Positions 13,313 to 25,483 of a DNA stretch of 64,000 nt are shown here, in pieces. The stretch is from Agriotes lineatus. Its lineage: Eukaryota > Arthropoda > Insecta > Coleoptera > Elateridae. Each line of letters begins with the position of its first letter. Within the stretch, counting starts at the first letter, position 1. The stretch is taken from NCBI GenBank assembly GCA_940337035.1, contig OW679197.1, positions 59,851,903 to 59,915,902 of the forward strand, read 5' to 3'. The position numbers were made by a program, and so were the translations under genes. Under the pieces are notes generated by a model, which did not search any database, was not told the origin of the DNA, and was given only the letters and a program-made list of their open reading frames with translations.

Positions 13313-13493
13313 TTTTATCGGACTTTTTCCACTGTCTCGAGTGTTTATCACACAACGTTTCGGGAGTTTCTGATCTAATCCGGTTCTCAGGTGAATGAAC
13401 TCCTGGTTAGTCCTGAGAAGGACGGGAGTAGATCAGAAACTCCCGAAACGTTGTGTGATAAACACTCGAGATAGTAGAAAGAGTCCGATAAAA
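13313..13493. repeat. large near-perfect palindrome (64-bp arms, 53-bp loop)
   Basis: Left arm 13313-13376 and right arm 13430-13493 are reverse complements with three mismatches in 64. The loop (13377-13429) holds a shorter pairing of its own (TCTCAGG...CCTGAGA). Each arm carries CTCCCGAAACGTTGTGTGA in its outward orientation, and each is preceded by CCTGAGAA. Flanking DNA to about 13542 recurs at 24163-24240 without the hairpin, so the palindrome belongs to a dispersed repeat family. There is no coding frame. The CTGA...CGAAACG arrangement resembles sequences attached to Penelope-like elements, but I could not establish that. Confidence 0.75.
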
Positions 13494-14465
13494 TATATAT
13501 CATAATAGACAACTGTCAAAAAATGACATCATTCAGAGAACATATTGATTTTATACTTCAACAATATATGTAGCAGTAGGGTTAAGCTCCGAGCGATGTA
13601 TTAAGTTGCATTTATACTGGGCATATTATGATAATACAAAAACAATTACCAATGCCAAGACAAACAAGTACACATCAAATACCAGTAGTAGCGGTAAGGA
13701 ACAGATTGTAAGAAACTCTTCGATGGCATATACACAAGTAACTGCTTCAAGATAGACCAACACAACGACAAACCAACTGAAATACTGAATGAAATCTACG
13801 CAATAAGCAATCGCAAATCAAAATAGAATAATATCTGAAGTTCTGGTGCAGGCAAAGATATTGATGGAAAACATTGATGCTCTCATTAGAGAAATTACCA
13901 TATTACGCCAGCAGATCACTCCAACTTCAACGGTGTAATGGGTCTTTTATTGGCTGCTATCGAATGTTCAATTGTGGTATTAAATTACATCTGCACTGAT
14001 GACTCACGTATGCCATTTGCGTAATATTTGGACTTAAGTTTCAACAGCTCACCACGTCACTGGATGGCGCGGCCGCTGCTCTTTTTTCTCACGAAACGTA
14101 GAAACTCCTCCTTCAACTGGCTTTGAGACGCACTCACTAAAAATTGCTTGCCCGGCGTTCACTTCGGCTCGTGGAACCCAGCACCTCACTCGCAGTAAGA
14201 ATGTTGGCATCTGCGGAAAACCCTTTCTCCGGAGACTGGAGCTAGCTGAGTAAAAATTTTAGCGCATGGTGATGAAGATACATTGGCGCGTCTTAAAACT
14301 ATGCTTATGAATACATATAGCAACAAACAATTATTAACATGTATGCACAAATTGGCTGAATAATGAACCGCTATTCTGAACTCATTTAGGCGAGCCAGCT
14401 GAAATTCCCATTTTAACGGGTTGATGCAACATGGTTACGAAGTTTAAATATATATATATATTCAA
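13494..14465. other. non-coding region with a short coiled-coil-like frame
   Basis: Around 13815-13935 (plus) an open stretch without ATG encodes a heptad-like helix (residues such as LMENIDALIREITILRQQI), possibly a relic of a retrotransposon ORF1. 14030-14250 is GC-richer and contains a NotI site (near 14070). No other feature is seen. A (TA)n run sits at 14447-14460. Confidence 0.35.
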
Positions 14466-14728
14466 ATTGGTGGTAGAAAATGTGAACATAGGCAGTCAAA
14501 TGAGCTAGACTACAGTTTATGGGCTTAGTATACGTTAGACAGAAATAGACATATATGACTTAAAATCTAGCATCCTAGAGTTCAGTGCTTCTTAAAATCA
14601 AAACACCTTGATTATGCGGATACTAGATGTTAATCGCATATCAGTATATTTCTGTCTAACGCATACAACGCCCATACAGTGTATTCTAGCTCATTGGACT
14701 GCCGATGCTTACATTATCCACCACCAAT
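14466..14728. mobile_element. MITE with about 82-bp terminal inverted repeats
   Basis: The ends start ATTGGTGGT and finish ACCACCAAT. The first 82 bases pair with the last 82 with roughly 14 mismatches and no large gaps; shared blocks include CAATGAGCTAGA-type and CGTTAGACAGAAATA. The roughly 100-bp centre is AT-rich and non-coding. This is the layout of a non-autonomous DNA transposon. The target duplication could not be fixed because the left flank is a TA run. Confidence 0.7.
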
Positions 14729-15319
14729 CTGTATAACCACAAATTAGATAGATATCCTCCATATCCTTCTCGCCTCTCAAAAACACACTTCACTGGACGT
14801 ATCATCTTTAAGATCCCAGGACACTACGTCTATGACACCAAGGATAGCTCTCCTTGAACTGCAAAGCAAACAAGAAAAGTTTTGACCATAACGCATAGCA
14901 TCCCCAATGCAGATCTACGATACACTTCGGGCGAGGTAACGCTGTATGGAAAACAATGTAGATAAATTAGTTATCCACAAGTAAGCGAACATATTGGCCT
15001 ACAGACATGGCAAGGTCTCAGACTGCCTAGACTTTTTCACTACAAAAACAATGGCAATGCATTCATGAAAGTGGAAGCAAGTTACACATCCTTCGGTACT
15101 TTTAATTTTAAGCACTCCCGTGTTCAAGAAAAATGCTCAGCAACACTACCTACCAACAAATTGGAATTTCTTCATACAAAAGTTGAATAAAGTTGGACAA
15201 ATCATTCATTTAAAGCAATACAAGATATAGTATAAACCAGCAGGCCACATCTATAATAGAACCTCGCTTAACAAAGCACGATTATCCCCTAGAATACATA
15301 TAAAATAACTGAAAAAAGG

Positions 15320-15832
15320 CTAAAAGACAATGGCGAAGTACGTCATACTCAGCAGAAAAAAAAAACATTCGATAAAACAGCTAGAGAATTACATAAATGA
15401 TTAGGGAATACACAGATAAATCATTCAAGGAGCACCTAGACCTAGAAAGACTAACAGCGTCAGAAAGCAGTGAATACTTTTTATGGCCCAGAGCCCACTG
15501 CCACCGATCCAGAAGGGAAACGGATCCTGGGCTAAGAGTGATGAGGAAAAAGCTGAAGCATTTGTTCAACATGTCAAGAATGTTTTAACCCCACTGCCGA
15601 ATTATTACGAACAACATCGAGCAAATTTAAAACTACTTGGAGCCTCCTCCATAACCAAACTCTTCTCTGCGAATGAAATTAAAATCCTGACAGCCGGTCC
15701 GAGAGCGAAAAAATCACCTGAATTTGACCTAATAACAGGGCGCATCTGGAACTATCTACCCATGAAAGCGATGCTGCTGATTTTTTTTAGCTGGAATGCA
15801 GTGCTAAGAAGGGAAAACTGCTACACTTACAA
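15320..15832 (+). pseudogene. Jockey-like non-LTR retrotransposon ORF2 fragment A
   Basis: This covers the linker between endonuclease and reverse transcriptase of a Jockey-clade ORF2. Visible landmarks in order are a basic helix (KTFDKTAREL), the conserved IREYTDKSFKEHLD, LTASES..YFLW, then after a frameshift near 15485 GSWAKSDEEKAEAF, and the RT entry block with KSPEFDLITGRI (normally KAPGFDLIT) and NAVLR. It breaks off at about 15832, before the RT catalytic motifs, and contains stop codons, so it cannot make an active enzyme. A second fragment of the same type starts 600 bp downstream and repeats the last block, so this is not simply the same copy continuing. Confidence 0.75.
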
Positions 15833-16430
15833 TAAAACCCACTTAGTGAAGCATAACTACTCTATCCATTAAATAGAATAAATGTTCTAAAATGCGAGTG
15901 CCTAATTATAAAAGAGAACAAGAAAGAATGAATGCAACTGATACATTCGGTTTACAGCTCCAAGATTCTATTAGGGACGTCAGACAAATCCGCAGTCAAA
16001 TGTGATGGCTAAACAAGGCCCAGGTACGTTGGATACATCAATCACACAAATCTGTGGTGCGCAAGTGAGCTAGAACACCAATCTTGCACTTGTATGTCAC
16101 TATAAAATAGCCCTATGCTAAGGCAAAAGTAAATTCAAAGTAAACGTGTGATCTCAAGTTGAGAATCGTGGACCAGCGAGAGAAAGAGGGCGATGAACCA
16201 AAAATAACGCCTCAGGTGTGAGAAAACATCTGCAATATTAACCTAGTTACGCCCAACGACGGATCAATAATCCAGCGAGCGCGACTGAAGGCCATCACAA
16301 CGAGCTCAGTGACCACTAAAAATTGCACAACGCCGTGGCGTTAGGATGGATTTCACCAACAAGCATAAAAACGGACGATATGATATGGACCATCACAGTG
16401 TACCACCTTTTATACTAACAGGATGCTCCT
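15833..16430. other. spacer between two Jockey-like fragments
   Basis: No conserved motif was found in any frame. It may be untranslated or ORF1-derived DNA of the second Jockey copy, or an unrelated insertion. Confidence 0.35.
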
Positions 16431-18200
16431 CTACAGTCCCCATTACCAATCAAGCCCTTCTCTGTGAAATTAGAACCACGATAGGTACTCTAAAAGCGAT
16501 GAACCATACCTGGGTTTGACTTAATCACAGAACACACCATAAAGGAACTACCCAAGAAAGAACTGCTAATGATTATTTTTATTTGTAATGCAGTACTTAG
16601 AGCAAGAAACCTTCCAACGCAGTGAAAGGTTGTCCAGGTCATCCTAATTCCAAAATCTGGTAATCCGCCAAAAGAAACTGAATCGTATAGACATAAAAGC
16701 TTGTCATTGCCTTGGAACTGTTTGGAAAGCTAATATTAGAAATACTGATACCCGATCAGTTTGGGTTTAAAAACGAATACTCCACTATAAAACAAGTACA
16801 GAGATTGTTATAAATAGTACCCGCGTTACATTCATCTGTGCTAATCAAGCTTTTGTCAAAATTTGCCCGCAAAGGCTGTTTTATAATCTAAAACAGTGGC
16901 TTTCCTTTACGCGAAAGACACTTCTTAGCTAGACATGAAGAAAAACATACTAATCTATATCCAGTATGACTGGGGATACCACAAGGAAGTGGTAGTCAAA
17001 ACAGTCACATTTGCAGATGGCACTTCCATCTTGGTCCTAATTAAAGGTCTAGTGAATGTATCGCAGAAACTCAAAAGAAGTACCGACTCCATTCCAAACA
17101 TAAAAATGTATGTCAACAAAATTGTGCAAGTTCATCACCTTCCTAGCTGTTTTCCAAAAAAATGCGCTCAACTGTACGGTCCTCCTTACCGCGCTACTGT
17201 CCATCAAATTTACTTCACTCATGTCTTTATTACTCTTTCGCCTACCTCAATACAGATATTCTTGCTGGCGACACGGTTGTCTCCCTTCTATGCGCATGTT
17301 CCCATTATTTCAGATTCCACTCCTTTGCCTTCAGTTTGACGTCAGCAGTCTTTTTTCATCCTTTATCTTCCTCATTGTATCTAATCTAGTAGTACCCATA
17401 GACCCAGGGTAATATGTTTTCCGAGTACGAGAACTGGCAATCCCGATGTACCTCAGCTTGGTATATTTTTATAAAGTTCTATTTGGTCTCCTTTGACCAA
17501 CTCTTGTTTTTTTTTTATCCTGATGTTATTAGAGTACTCAAGGACTGTGCGTCGGTATACCCCTAAACACCATGGAACGGTGGAAGCTCTAACCTAAACC
17601 CAAAAGATCGTGGAGAAACAAGGAAAACTCGAAACCAAGGGCGTCATGTTTTACCACCCGACTTGAAGAAACTGGATACGTTTGGAATGTGACAGACTGT
17701 GCCGGCTACTTTTACTAAATGTACAGGTATATGTCCAATGCATTAAATGAAGCTTCAATACGAGAAAGGGGTGCTTAGGAATGTATCTAGCCAAAGGTGT
17801 ATGTAAAAAACGGAAAAAAAAATAATTCCCAAATTTACCAAACACTACTGGCTGCTACGAAGGAACTCCCATCTCTCACTTGACAACAAGCTACTTGTTT
17901 ACAAATTATTATTTAAGGCAGTATGGATGAATGCATCCAGTTATGGAAAAAAGGCATCTGTCTCAACTACAGTTATAATTGAACGATTCCAAACTAAGAT
18001 ACTCCGAATTACCACCAACTCACGCACCGTAATATAGAGGTACACAGTGGCCTGGATATGTGTTCTGTAAACACTTCTGACAATAATATGATGAAAGTTG
18101 CAACACCAACCAAATGCGTTAGCACTAAACCTATTAGACGGCAGTAAGCAAAACCGTAGAATAAAAAGACCTGCCTGTTAAAATTGGGTAATAAATTTAA
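16431..18200 (+). pseudogene. Jockey-like non-LTR retrotransposon ORF2 fragment B
   Basis: A decayed reverse transcriptase with landmarks in the right order but in shifting frames: IKELPKKELL...NAVLRARN; VVQVILIPKSGNPPKE (RT block 2); DQFGFKNEYSTIKQV (block 3); a GIPQGS-like remnant near 16975; TFADGTSIL near 17007, where the intact family has FADD; then after a gap of unclear sequence (about 17200-17560) the C-terminal part KHYWLLRRNSHLSLDNKLL (17845-17900). The second catalytic aspartate of FADD is replaced by glycine. With many stops and frameshifts it is dead. It lies in the same orientation as fragment A and repeats its last block (15661-15830 resembles 16450-16620). Confidence 0.75.
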
Positions 18201-19990
18201 TTAAATGCAATCCCTTAACTTATTGTTAGGCAACAGTCTTAAAATTATCAATGACATGAGAAGTTATAACTGCCGACACTTCTAAGCTCATTCAATTGTA
18301 ATTACTTTTGGCGCCTCCACCAAATGTAACAATCGAACATCGTTAAAAGCACGTTATGTTCGAGCGCATATTAAACTGCAAAATATACAAATTAACAATA
18401 ATAATCAAGACTTTAAATCTTAATATTCTTTTTAACGGTGTAAATGTTTGCAATAGAAGCTTTTTTAATAAAACTACTTTACCCATTCTAGTATTTTCAT
18501 GGTTTATAATAGCTAGTGTACTTAAAACGTTACACTAGTAGAAGACGAAAATATTCTCGAAAAATTGCGTGCCTGAAATATTCGCCAACGTCATTACACC
18601 CATAAACAGGAACACCACAATAAATAGATTCATCGCCCATAAAGAACCAATTTAGCTGCTAGCTAAATGCAGAAACTAATAACTGTAATTGCTAATTGCT
18701 AAGTGCGATGGACCTCGCATGTAGCGGCGCAAAGCGCAAAAAATAGCACGAATTCGATACTGTTTGTTCTTGTTTACAACTCAGCCGTCCTCGATGCAGT
18801 TGATGGAAATAGTCGTGTTATTGATTGGAACTCGTGTCTAGGGGAGTGGTTCACATGCAAGTTTTAACGTAAGGTGAAGTACGATACAGTTTTTATCGCA
18901 CTTGTTACTAAAACCAACCCTACTTTTATTTTTCAAAAGTGTTCGCATTAAAAAAACATCGCGTATAAAATTGTCCCTCAAATATATGAACATGGATTAA
19001 CCGCAGATTTGTGCACCCAAAACAAAACCATTTAACTCAACTTACGTATATCCAAATTCTTTCTAAAACATGTTTGGAGACAACTGAACGTTTGTATAGA
19101 TTTAATGATATTTAGCATGATGTAACACTAACCTTTGGAGATGATATTGGTTAGCCTACACCTACACGGTGGAAAACTAGCGGATGAAACATGGGTGTCA
19201 CGGCACAGATCAAACAGTATATATTTAATGGAAAATGCCATAACTTTTAAATGTTGTTCCTCGAAAGATGTGTTCATTAGTATATGTGTTGAAATGGCTG
19301 CACCATACTCTTTTAGAAATATCTGCAATTTAGTTGTCTTCTATGCTGAGACAGATTGTATAAGTAATCGGCAAAAACCGCAATTAACAATTAATCAAGT
19401 CGATTGTTGAGCTACAAAACGGTCCACATTGTTTGTCCCTTTATCATTCATGACCAGACGCATAATAAAAGGATGTGCGAAAATGCCATCACGTCCAAGA
19501 AACACAAAGCATTAAATTTTTATGTCGCTTCCCTGTTCTGCGTGGCACCGACGTTATTCGCCTTTATGTTTTCTTATTACATATGTAATGTCTTCTCGAA
19601 TAGCTTCAACTTAAGAATTTATATCCGCTCCTCTCGCGGATGCAATACAATTTACAATTCTCACGTGCTTGCAGGCACGTTATCGCTACTGTGACATTTT
19701 ACAACTTTATAAAGTTGTGACTTGTGTAATTGGTGCAAAGAAAACATTACAGAATTTGAGAAAATGTAACCGTATTTTTTAAATGTGGTCTACTAGCAAC
19801 ACCAAATAGATATTAAAATTCTCCTAGAATCTAGACTGTGACAGAAAAAAGTTAAAAATTGAAAAATGGATCTAAAGAGGAATAACATTACACAAGATAC
19901 AGCTACGAAATAACGCAAAACTGATACGTTGGTTTCTTTATAAAAGTGGAGTTTATTGTGTATGTATATATTCTTTGTTGCAATAGAGAC

Positions 19991-20013
19991 TATTATTATT
20001 ATTATTATTATTA
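19991..20013. repeat. (ATT)n microsatellite
   Basis: A pure TAT/ATT trinucleotide run of about 23 bases. Confidence 0.9.
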
Positions 20014-20187
20014 CTTGAAAATAAAAACAAGAGGTTAAGATAATATATGACCTAAAGTGCATCATTATCGAGATCCAACTGCTAGGTATTAAGAAAAACT
20101 AACCAAATAGAAAGTAAATCTAAGTTGTAGTTTCAATGATTAGCAATCCTGGAAAATTCTCGTCCAGCGTTGTCGCACGACAACTCG

Positions 20188-20210
20188 CGTGTGAGCATTT
20201 TGCTCACACG
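20188..20210. repeat. perfect 10-bp-arm hairpin
   Basis: CGTGTGAGCA, three T, then TGCTCACACG. The motif CTCGCG...TTTTGCTCAC recurs at about 21207-21233, so it probably marks a short dispersed repeat rather than a terminator. Confidence 0.6.
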
Positions 20211-21933
20211 ACTGGTCTTCCGAATTCTACGTCACAGGAAAAAATTAAATGTCTAACCTTATGCTTTGGGAAATAGTAAGGATGTCAAAATGTAAGTCAA
20301 CATACAAAACTAAACATAAGTTAGCAGCTAATATTTCTAAACACCATAACTAAAAGCCATATCCATTTCGGCAATAGTAATTTACGTCAGAAGTCAGGTA
20401 AACAAATGTTTACAGTAACGAGTTGAAATGTTTCAGTGCTAGACGTAAAAGGATCCGCATCTGGATTTTTTAAGCGAGTTACTGTAACAACTTACAGGAC
20501 GTATGAAGCAGTGGCGGCAGCTCCTTAGGTGCTCAGAGGACGGAGCTTCCCAGGCATGATTTGTCATTAACTACAAAAAAGTAGCTATTCCATAATTGCA
20601 AATTTTCACATAGATGAATAGTCTACCCTTATAATATAACAAGGTTTAAGTAGTAAGCTCGGCAAATCGCTATTCGGTACCGTCTAAACCTTGTAAAATA
20701 ATATCCAAGCAGTATGTCAACATAACATGAGTTATGCGTCAACACACTTGCTCGTATCATATGCACTAAGCAGCTGGCTGCTGCCGAAGACGATTCAAAA
20801 TGTGCCCCAAACGTATGTGGGAATAAATATATAAAACGGTGTCGCTGCAGAATCGGCGATACAACAGTTTCAATGTAACGCGGAAGCTACCGATGCTGCA
20901 GCCGAGACTCATGTAGACCGCGGACTTATCGTGTCATATTTACAAATATTGTCCTCCCGCGTTGTAATTCAATTCAAGGGCAAGGGCAGCCGCCGCGTCA
21001 ATAGCAAATGTTATGCACGCTTTGAGCCTGAAAATTAATGCCAATGCAGAAATGACATTAATGTAAATGTTTGTAGATCTTTGGCGATTTCTCTTGTTTC
21101 ATGCAGTTTTACTTAAAAAATGGCAGAGAATAGCATAATAAATAATATTCTCAATATACGATGTAAGATATATTTTACATGCAAAAATATGTACTGAATG
21201 CAAAAACTCGCGCAATGAGAATTTTGCTCACGCTACATACAACTTGATAACTACCGTCAATTATATCCACAGAAAACTAACTGATTATTAAATCGCAGAA
21301 CTTTTCTTGTAGGGGACACTTAAAATTTGAAACGATTTTGGTAAAAATGTGAGAGAAAGGCTTCTCGCGTGAGTGCTCCAGGGTTAAATAAAAATTACTT
21401 AACAATGACGTACCTTGGGTATTGTGTACTGATGTCTGAATTAACTGTCAGTTTATTAATTAAAACAGATACTCTACTTCCTCAGATCTGGAATATTACC
21501 ACAAGTTTTGAAAAATGCTTTTTATCTAAAGATTCAAAGATATATAAATAACAGCTGATATTTATAAAAGAAGATACTTGTATGTTCTAGAATTAAGTGT
21601 ATCATATAAAACCAGCATTCTCGATAACTACTGACGTAAACAACATAAAAGCCGCTTTGGTAGATGCGAAATAAAAGACACATCTAGTATAATAAATCTC
21701 CCAATATAAAAGCTGCTTAGGCACAGTACAGTTTACTAATAGGCTTAGTAATAGTCGTAAGTGAAAGTAGTAGAATTGTTGATTAAATAACTACAGGTAC
21801 CTTTGTTGTGAGCATTTTATGCAGTAACACTGCAGCACTTGAGGACAGAACAATGAAATATAACTAAAAAGCTCAACAAATCAACTCTATGTGCATTACA
21901 GCCAATTCTCAAATAAAAGAACTAACGTGCAAA

Positions 21934-22273
21934 TACAGGGTGTATTAAAAATGGCGCATAATCTTCAGGTAGGGCGATTCTTTGATTAAATCTGAGTCGA
22001 AAATCGTAATACTAAAATGTTGGATTGGTCTTCATAAGCCCTCGCGACTTCCCGAAGTGCACTTTTTCTCAGCTAAAGTACCCTTGTTGTTCTAAATACT
22101 TCAAAATGTCATCTAGGAAAGTTATTCAAAATGTAAAATCATGTTTTTTTTTCTACCGCTCGTGAGGGCTCAGGAAGACCAATTCAAAATTTTAGTATTA
22201 CGATTTTCGACTCAGAATTAAAGAGAGGAATCGCTCTACCTGAAAATTATGCGCCATGTTTAATACACCCTAT
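21934..22273. mobile_element. MITE with long terminal inverted repeats
   Basis: A 336-bp element (21936-22271). Left end CAGGGTGTATTAAAAATGGC; the right end is its near-complement (GCGCCATGTTTAATACACCC, then T). The inverted repeats extend about 110 bp and share CTGAGTCGAAAATCGTAATACTAAAAT-type blocks (read in two parts) and GAATTGGTCTTC. TA precedes the left end and TA-rich sequence follows the right end, consistent with a TA target as used by Tc1/mariner-type enzymes. The centre is non-coding. A solo end of the same type is seen at 36629-36646. Confidence 0.8.
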
Positions 22274-25200
22274 ATAGATTGTTGTATTTTTTTAGCTAGG
22301 CCGTACTATCTTAATTTAAAAATTTTACAGCATAAAAAGTAGAATCAAACAAAATGAAGAGTCCTTGAAATTTTAAAAGGATATGCAGAATATGTTGCTG
22401 TAAAGACATATCTTATTCCCAATGAGGCACATGAACAAAAAAGTGGGAAAACTAAAGACTGCATACTGACCAAAACCAGTCTTGAGAATATTTCTGTTAA
22501 ATAAAAAAATGCTGAATTAGCATGTTACGAGTTAAAGTGCCCTAGTCATTTTGGTATTTTCGAATTTACCGCGTCTCGACCGTGACAGCGCATTGCAGGC
22601 ATCGAATTATCCCGCCTCTTACAGTATGGTAATTTCGTGCACTTTTGCTTCCCGAAATTTGATTAGTTAAGAGTTTTTACGTGCCTCGGGCGAATTTGAG
22701 TTTAGATTTTTTTGTGTACGCACAATTATGTGAACTTGGTTGAATGGAGACATTATCGGAAGATTACTTCCACGTTATGAAGACGAATTATCTGTGTATG
22801 TGGAATCCGAAATTTCTCCTAGCAGCTCTAACACTACCTCTGGGGTAAGTCACATGGTCAGTCATACTCGTTCGTGGAATTTTCAGTTGTTTCCCTTACG
22901 TGGATACTTTCTGTTGGCGTGCTTTGGTAATATAACCTCGCTTCTCGTGACACCATTATTATACTTTCACTTTGTCGGATCCGTTTGGAGATTTGATTCG
23001 ATTGTGTTCTGTGGAAGGTCCTGTTCGCAGCTGTTCTGGTGCATCCCGGCACTGTGGTTATTTTAACCGAGGTAAGCTGGCGTTTTAGCTTTCGAGCCGA
23101 GTTTGATTGCTAATAGTGGTAAGCAACATTAAAGTTTGTCTTGTAAACATTATCGAATAGTTCTACCAAATAGTATTGCTCTCAAAAGGAGCTCCTCATT
23201 CCCGTCAAATTTTTATTGGCCTGTTTAAACGTCACCTACCGTTATTTTTTATTTATGTCCATTTCATTACCTGCTTTTGTTATTTACAATTTTTCGTTAC
23301 CTATGTTTACTGTTTTGACGCCCGATTATTGTTAGTCTATTATAGTATTAGCTGAAGCCAGTATTTCTATACCGGGTGTGCCCTATTAATAATTGCGATT
23401 TTTAAGCTGTATGTTGTTACGTTTCTATTACGCCTCTATTATTTCGCATTTTTGTGGTGCAGGTTTTGTATTTTCGCGCACTTCCCGCCTTCCTCGATTC
23501 CGGCTGGACAGCGATTCTCAAATTGTGGCTTTTGTCCTCAGCGCGGCTGTTTCCTTTCTAACGCCGTAACGGTGATTTTGGTTTAGCGCCTTTAAAATTA
23601 TCCAGCGGTTTTGAGGGCTTGCAGAGTACGGTTTTTGCTTCTTGGCCCTCGCAGAATATGCGGATTGATGCAGCCCTGGCAGGTTTGTATAGAAATGGTT
23701 TCTCGCGTCAAGTTTGGCGGATTTGAAAGCGCTTCACCAATCTTATCTACACTTGGCACACATTCATCTGGGGTAAGCCATTCGAAGCTGTTCGCGCTGT
23801 ATTTTATCGAAATCATATATAATTCTATCTTAGGTTCTTCTCTTTCTGTAGTCGTTAGTTAGAAGCTCCTGAAAACCGTAGGTTCGAAGCTTCACTAAAA
23901 ATTGCGATCCCCGCACTTGAGCGCATCGGCTTTTAGCCGGTTTGAATTGAACACATGCAGTTCCAACCTTCGAATGCTTGGCGGCTTATGCCTCCAATCA
24001 TCTGGGCCAGTTACGTAAACTCCCGTAGCGGGCAGAAGGATCTCAACAAAGAAACCGGAATCAGGTTTTGTGTTCGTACCTAACGGCGCTCGATGGTTTT
24101 CCAGCCACGGCACCGATGTCAATCGCCACTGCATCTCTTTTAAACCATTGTAATGTAATGATATGTTATATCGGACTTTTTCCAATGTGGAAAAACTCAT
24201 CATAATAGACCACTGCCAAAAATGACACCATTCAGAGAACAACTGGTTGTAATGTATATTTGTACCTTTTTAAATTGTTGTATAAGCTATTGTTCTCGCA
24301 AGTCGATTTGTTGAGGTGCACCTTAATTTGGTCAATCAACTGTCATCTTTTACGAATTGCTATATTAATTATGTGATTATATACTGTGATCTGAGCATTT
24401 CGCCTTGTTCTTTGCTACTGCAACCTGGATTCGTATGCTTACTCTCAGATAATTGTACTACTTTGACTTTATGAATTTCTTTGGCTTTTAATTAATTATG
24501 AGTACTTAAAGAACTGCATACCGTTTCTCTGATTTAGGCGGGCCCGGAAAGTGTATCCACGTAGTAATTGAAGTTATAATTATGAGGGATTTAGGCGACG
24601 AACCGATTTGATGCTAACAATGTATTTGGTAGTAATAATCTCTATACTAATTACTACTGGGTATTATACATATTTTCCCATAAGCTTTATGTATTTTAGT
24701 TACTGAAAACTTTTTATGGCTGACCGTTAAGCGAGTTTGTTTAAGATTATACAGCTATCGACTATATTTTGGAGTTCGTGAGTTCTCGTCACTCTCTTGA
24801 GCAAGTTTGCTATATTAAATACGCAATGGTGCCCTTTGATTTGTGCTGTTATAAAAATCCGACGCGACTCCACTCCCTCAGATATGCCCATGCAGTCACG
24901 ATAATTTAAAAGAAATAGAAAACTCCTACCAGCGGAACAACACAGAATGTTCGTAATCGATAATATTACTAAGAAATAAAAATAAAAAATACAGGACAAA
25001 CCTAGAAAAATATTAAAAGTAAACCATTTCCAATTAAACGTCCAAAATGACAAAACAAATAACGGCCAATTCGTAACATTTTCTAAAACAGTTCAAATTG
25101 GCATTAAAATAAATAATTTCGAGATATATTCTATACAAAATTTAAAACAACGCTGATCAAAATATACCAACAGGGTTTAACCTATTGCTTATCGCAATCT

Positions 25201-25483
25201 ATTTCAAAAGAAAAATATAAAAAGCTAAAGCCGCAATGGTACAAGCTTAAACATAATATTTTGCAGAACGATGAAAAGGCCAAATAAGTTACATTACGTC
25301 TATGTCTAATTCAGCTTTTTAATTCTAAATATACATCTTATGTTTGGTATAAGCAATATTGGAACTTTTGATTAATACTGTTAAGAAAAAATTAACTTCT
25401 CAACTCTTCAACGTGTATTCTAGGAGAAGAAAAGTTAAGCGAAAGTAAAAATAAGAAAATGTATTCAGTATCGATTTTATGAG
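22274..25483. other. non-coding region; GC-richer block 22560-24120
   Basis: No recognised gene. 22734-22842 is an open stretch (plus) that ends at GGGGTAAGT, a good splice-donor match, and a similar CTGGGGTAAG occurs near 23767. Neither is joined to a recognisable exon. The GC-richer block may be old LTR or retrotransposon DNA. The remainder is AT-rich. The frame at 24727-25053 (minus, 108 codons) is unrecognised. Confidence 0.35.
24163..24240. repeat. collapsed copy of the 13313-13493 palindrome family
   Basis: 24163-24183 matches 13311-13331 (TATCGGACTTTTTCCA shared), and 24199-24240 matches 13500-13542 (CATAATAGAC, then TGACA, then CATTCAGAGAAC-type blocks). The hairpin between them is missing here. 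The same two flanks in the same order show this is a second family member that lost, or never gained, the palindrome. Confidence 0.7.

Larger units (their letters stand above)
18201..21933. other. non-coding region, nothing recognised as a gene
   Basis: AT-rich unique DNA. Contains an (ATT)n run, a small perfect hairpin at 20188-20210, and a related motif at about 21207-21233 (CTCGCG..GAG.ATTTTGCTCAC), suggesting two scraps of one repeat. 20930-21060 is GC-richer. Open frames near 19128-19694 resemble no family I know. Confidence 0.4.

Noticed and set aside
13313..13493. CRISPR-like or terminator hairpin
   Set aside because: One large palindrome in a eukaryotic repeat family, with no spacers or repeat array.
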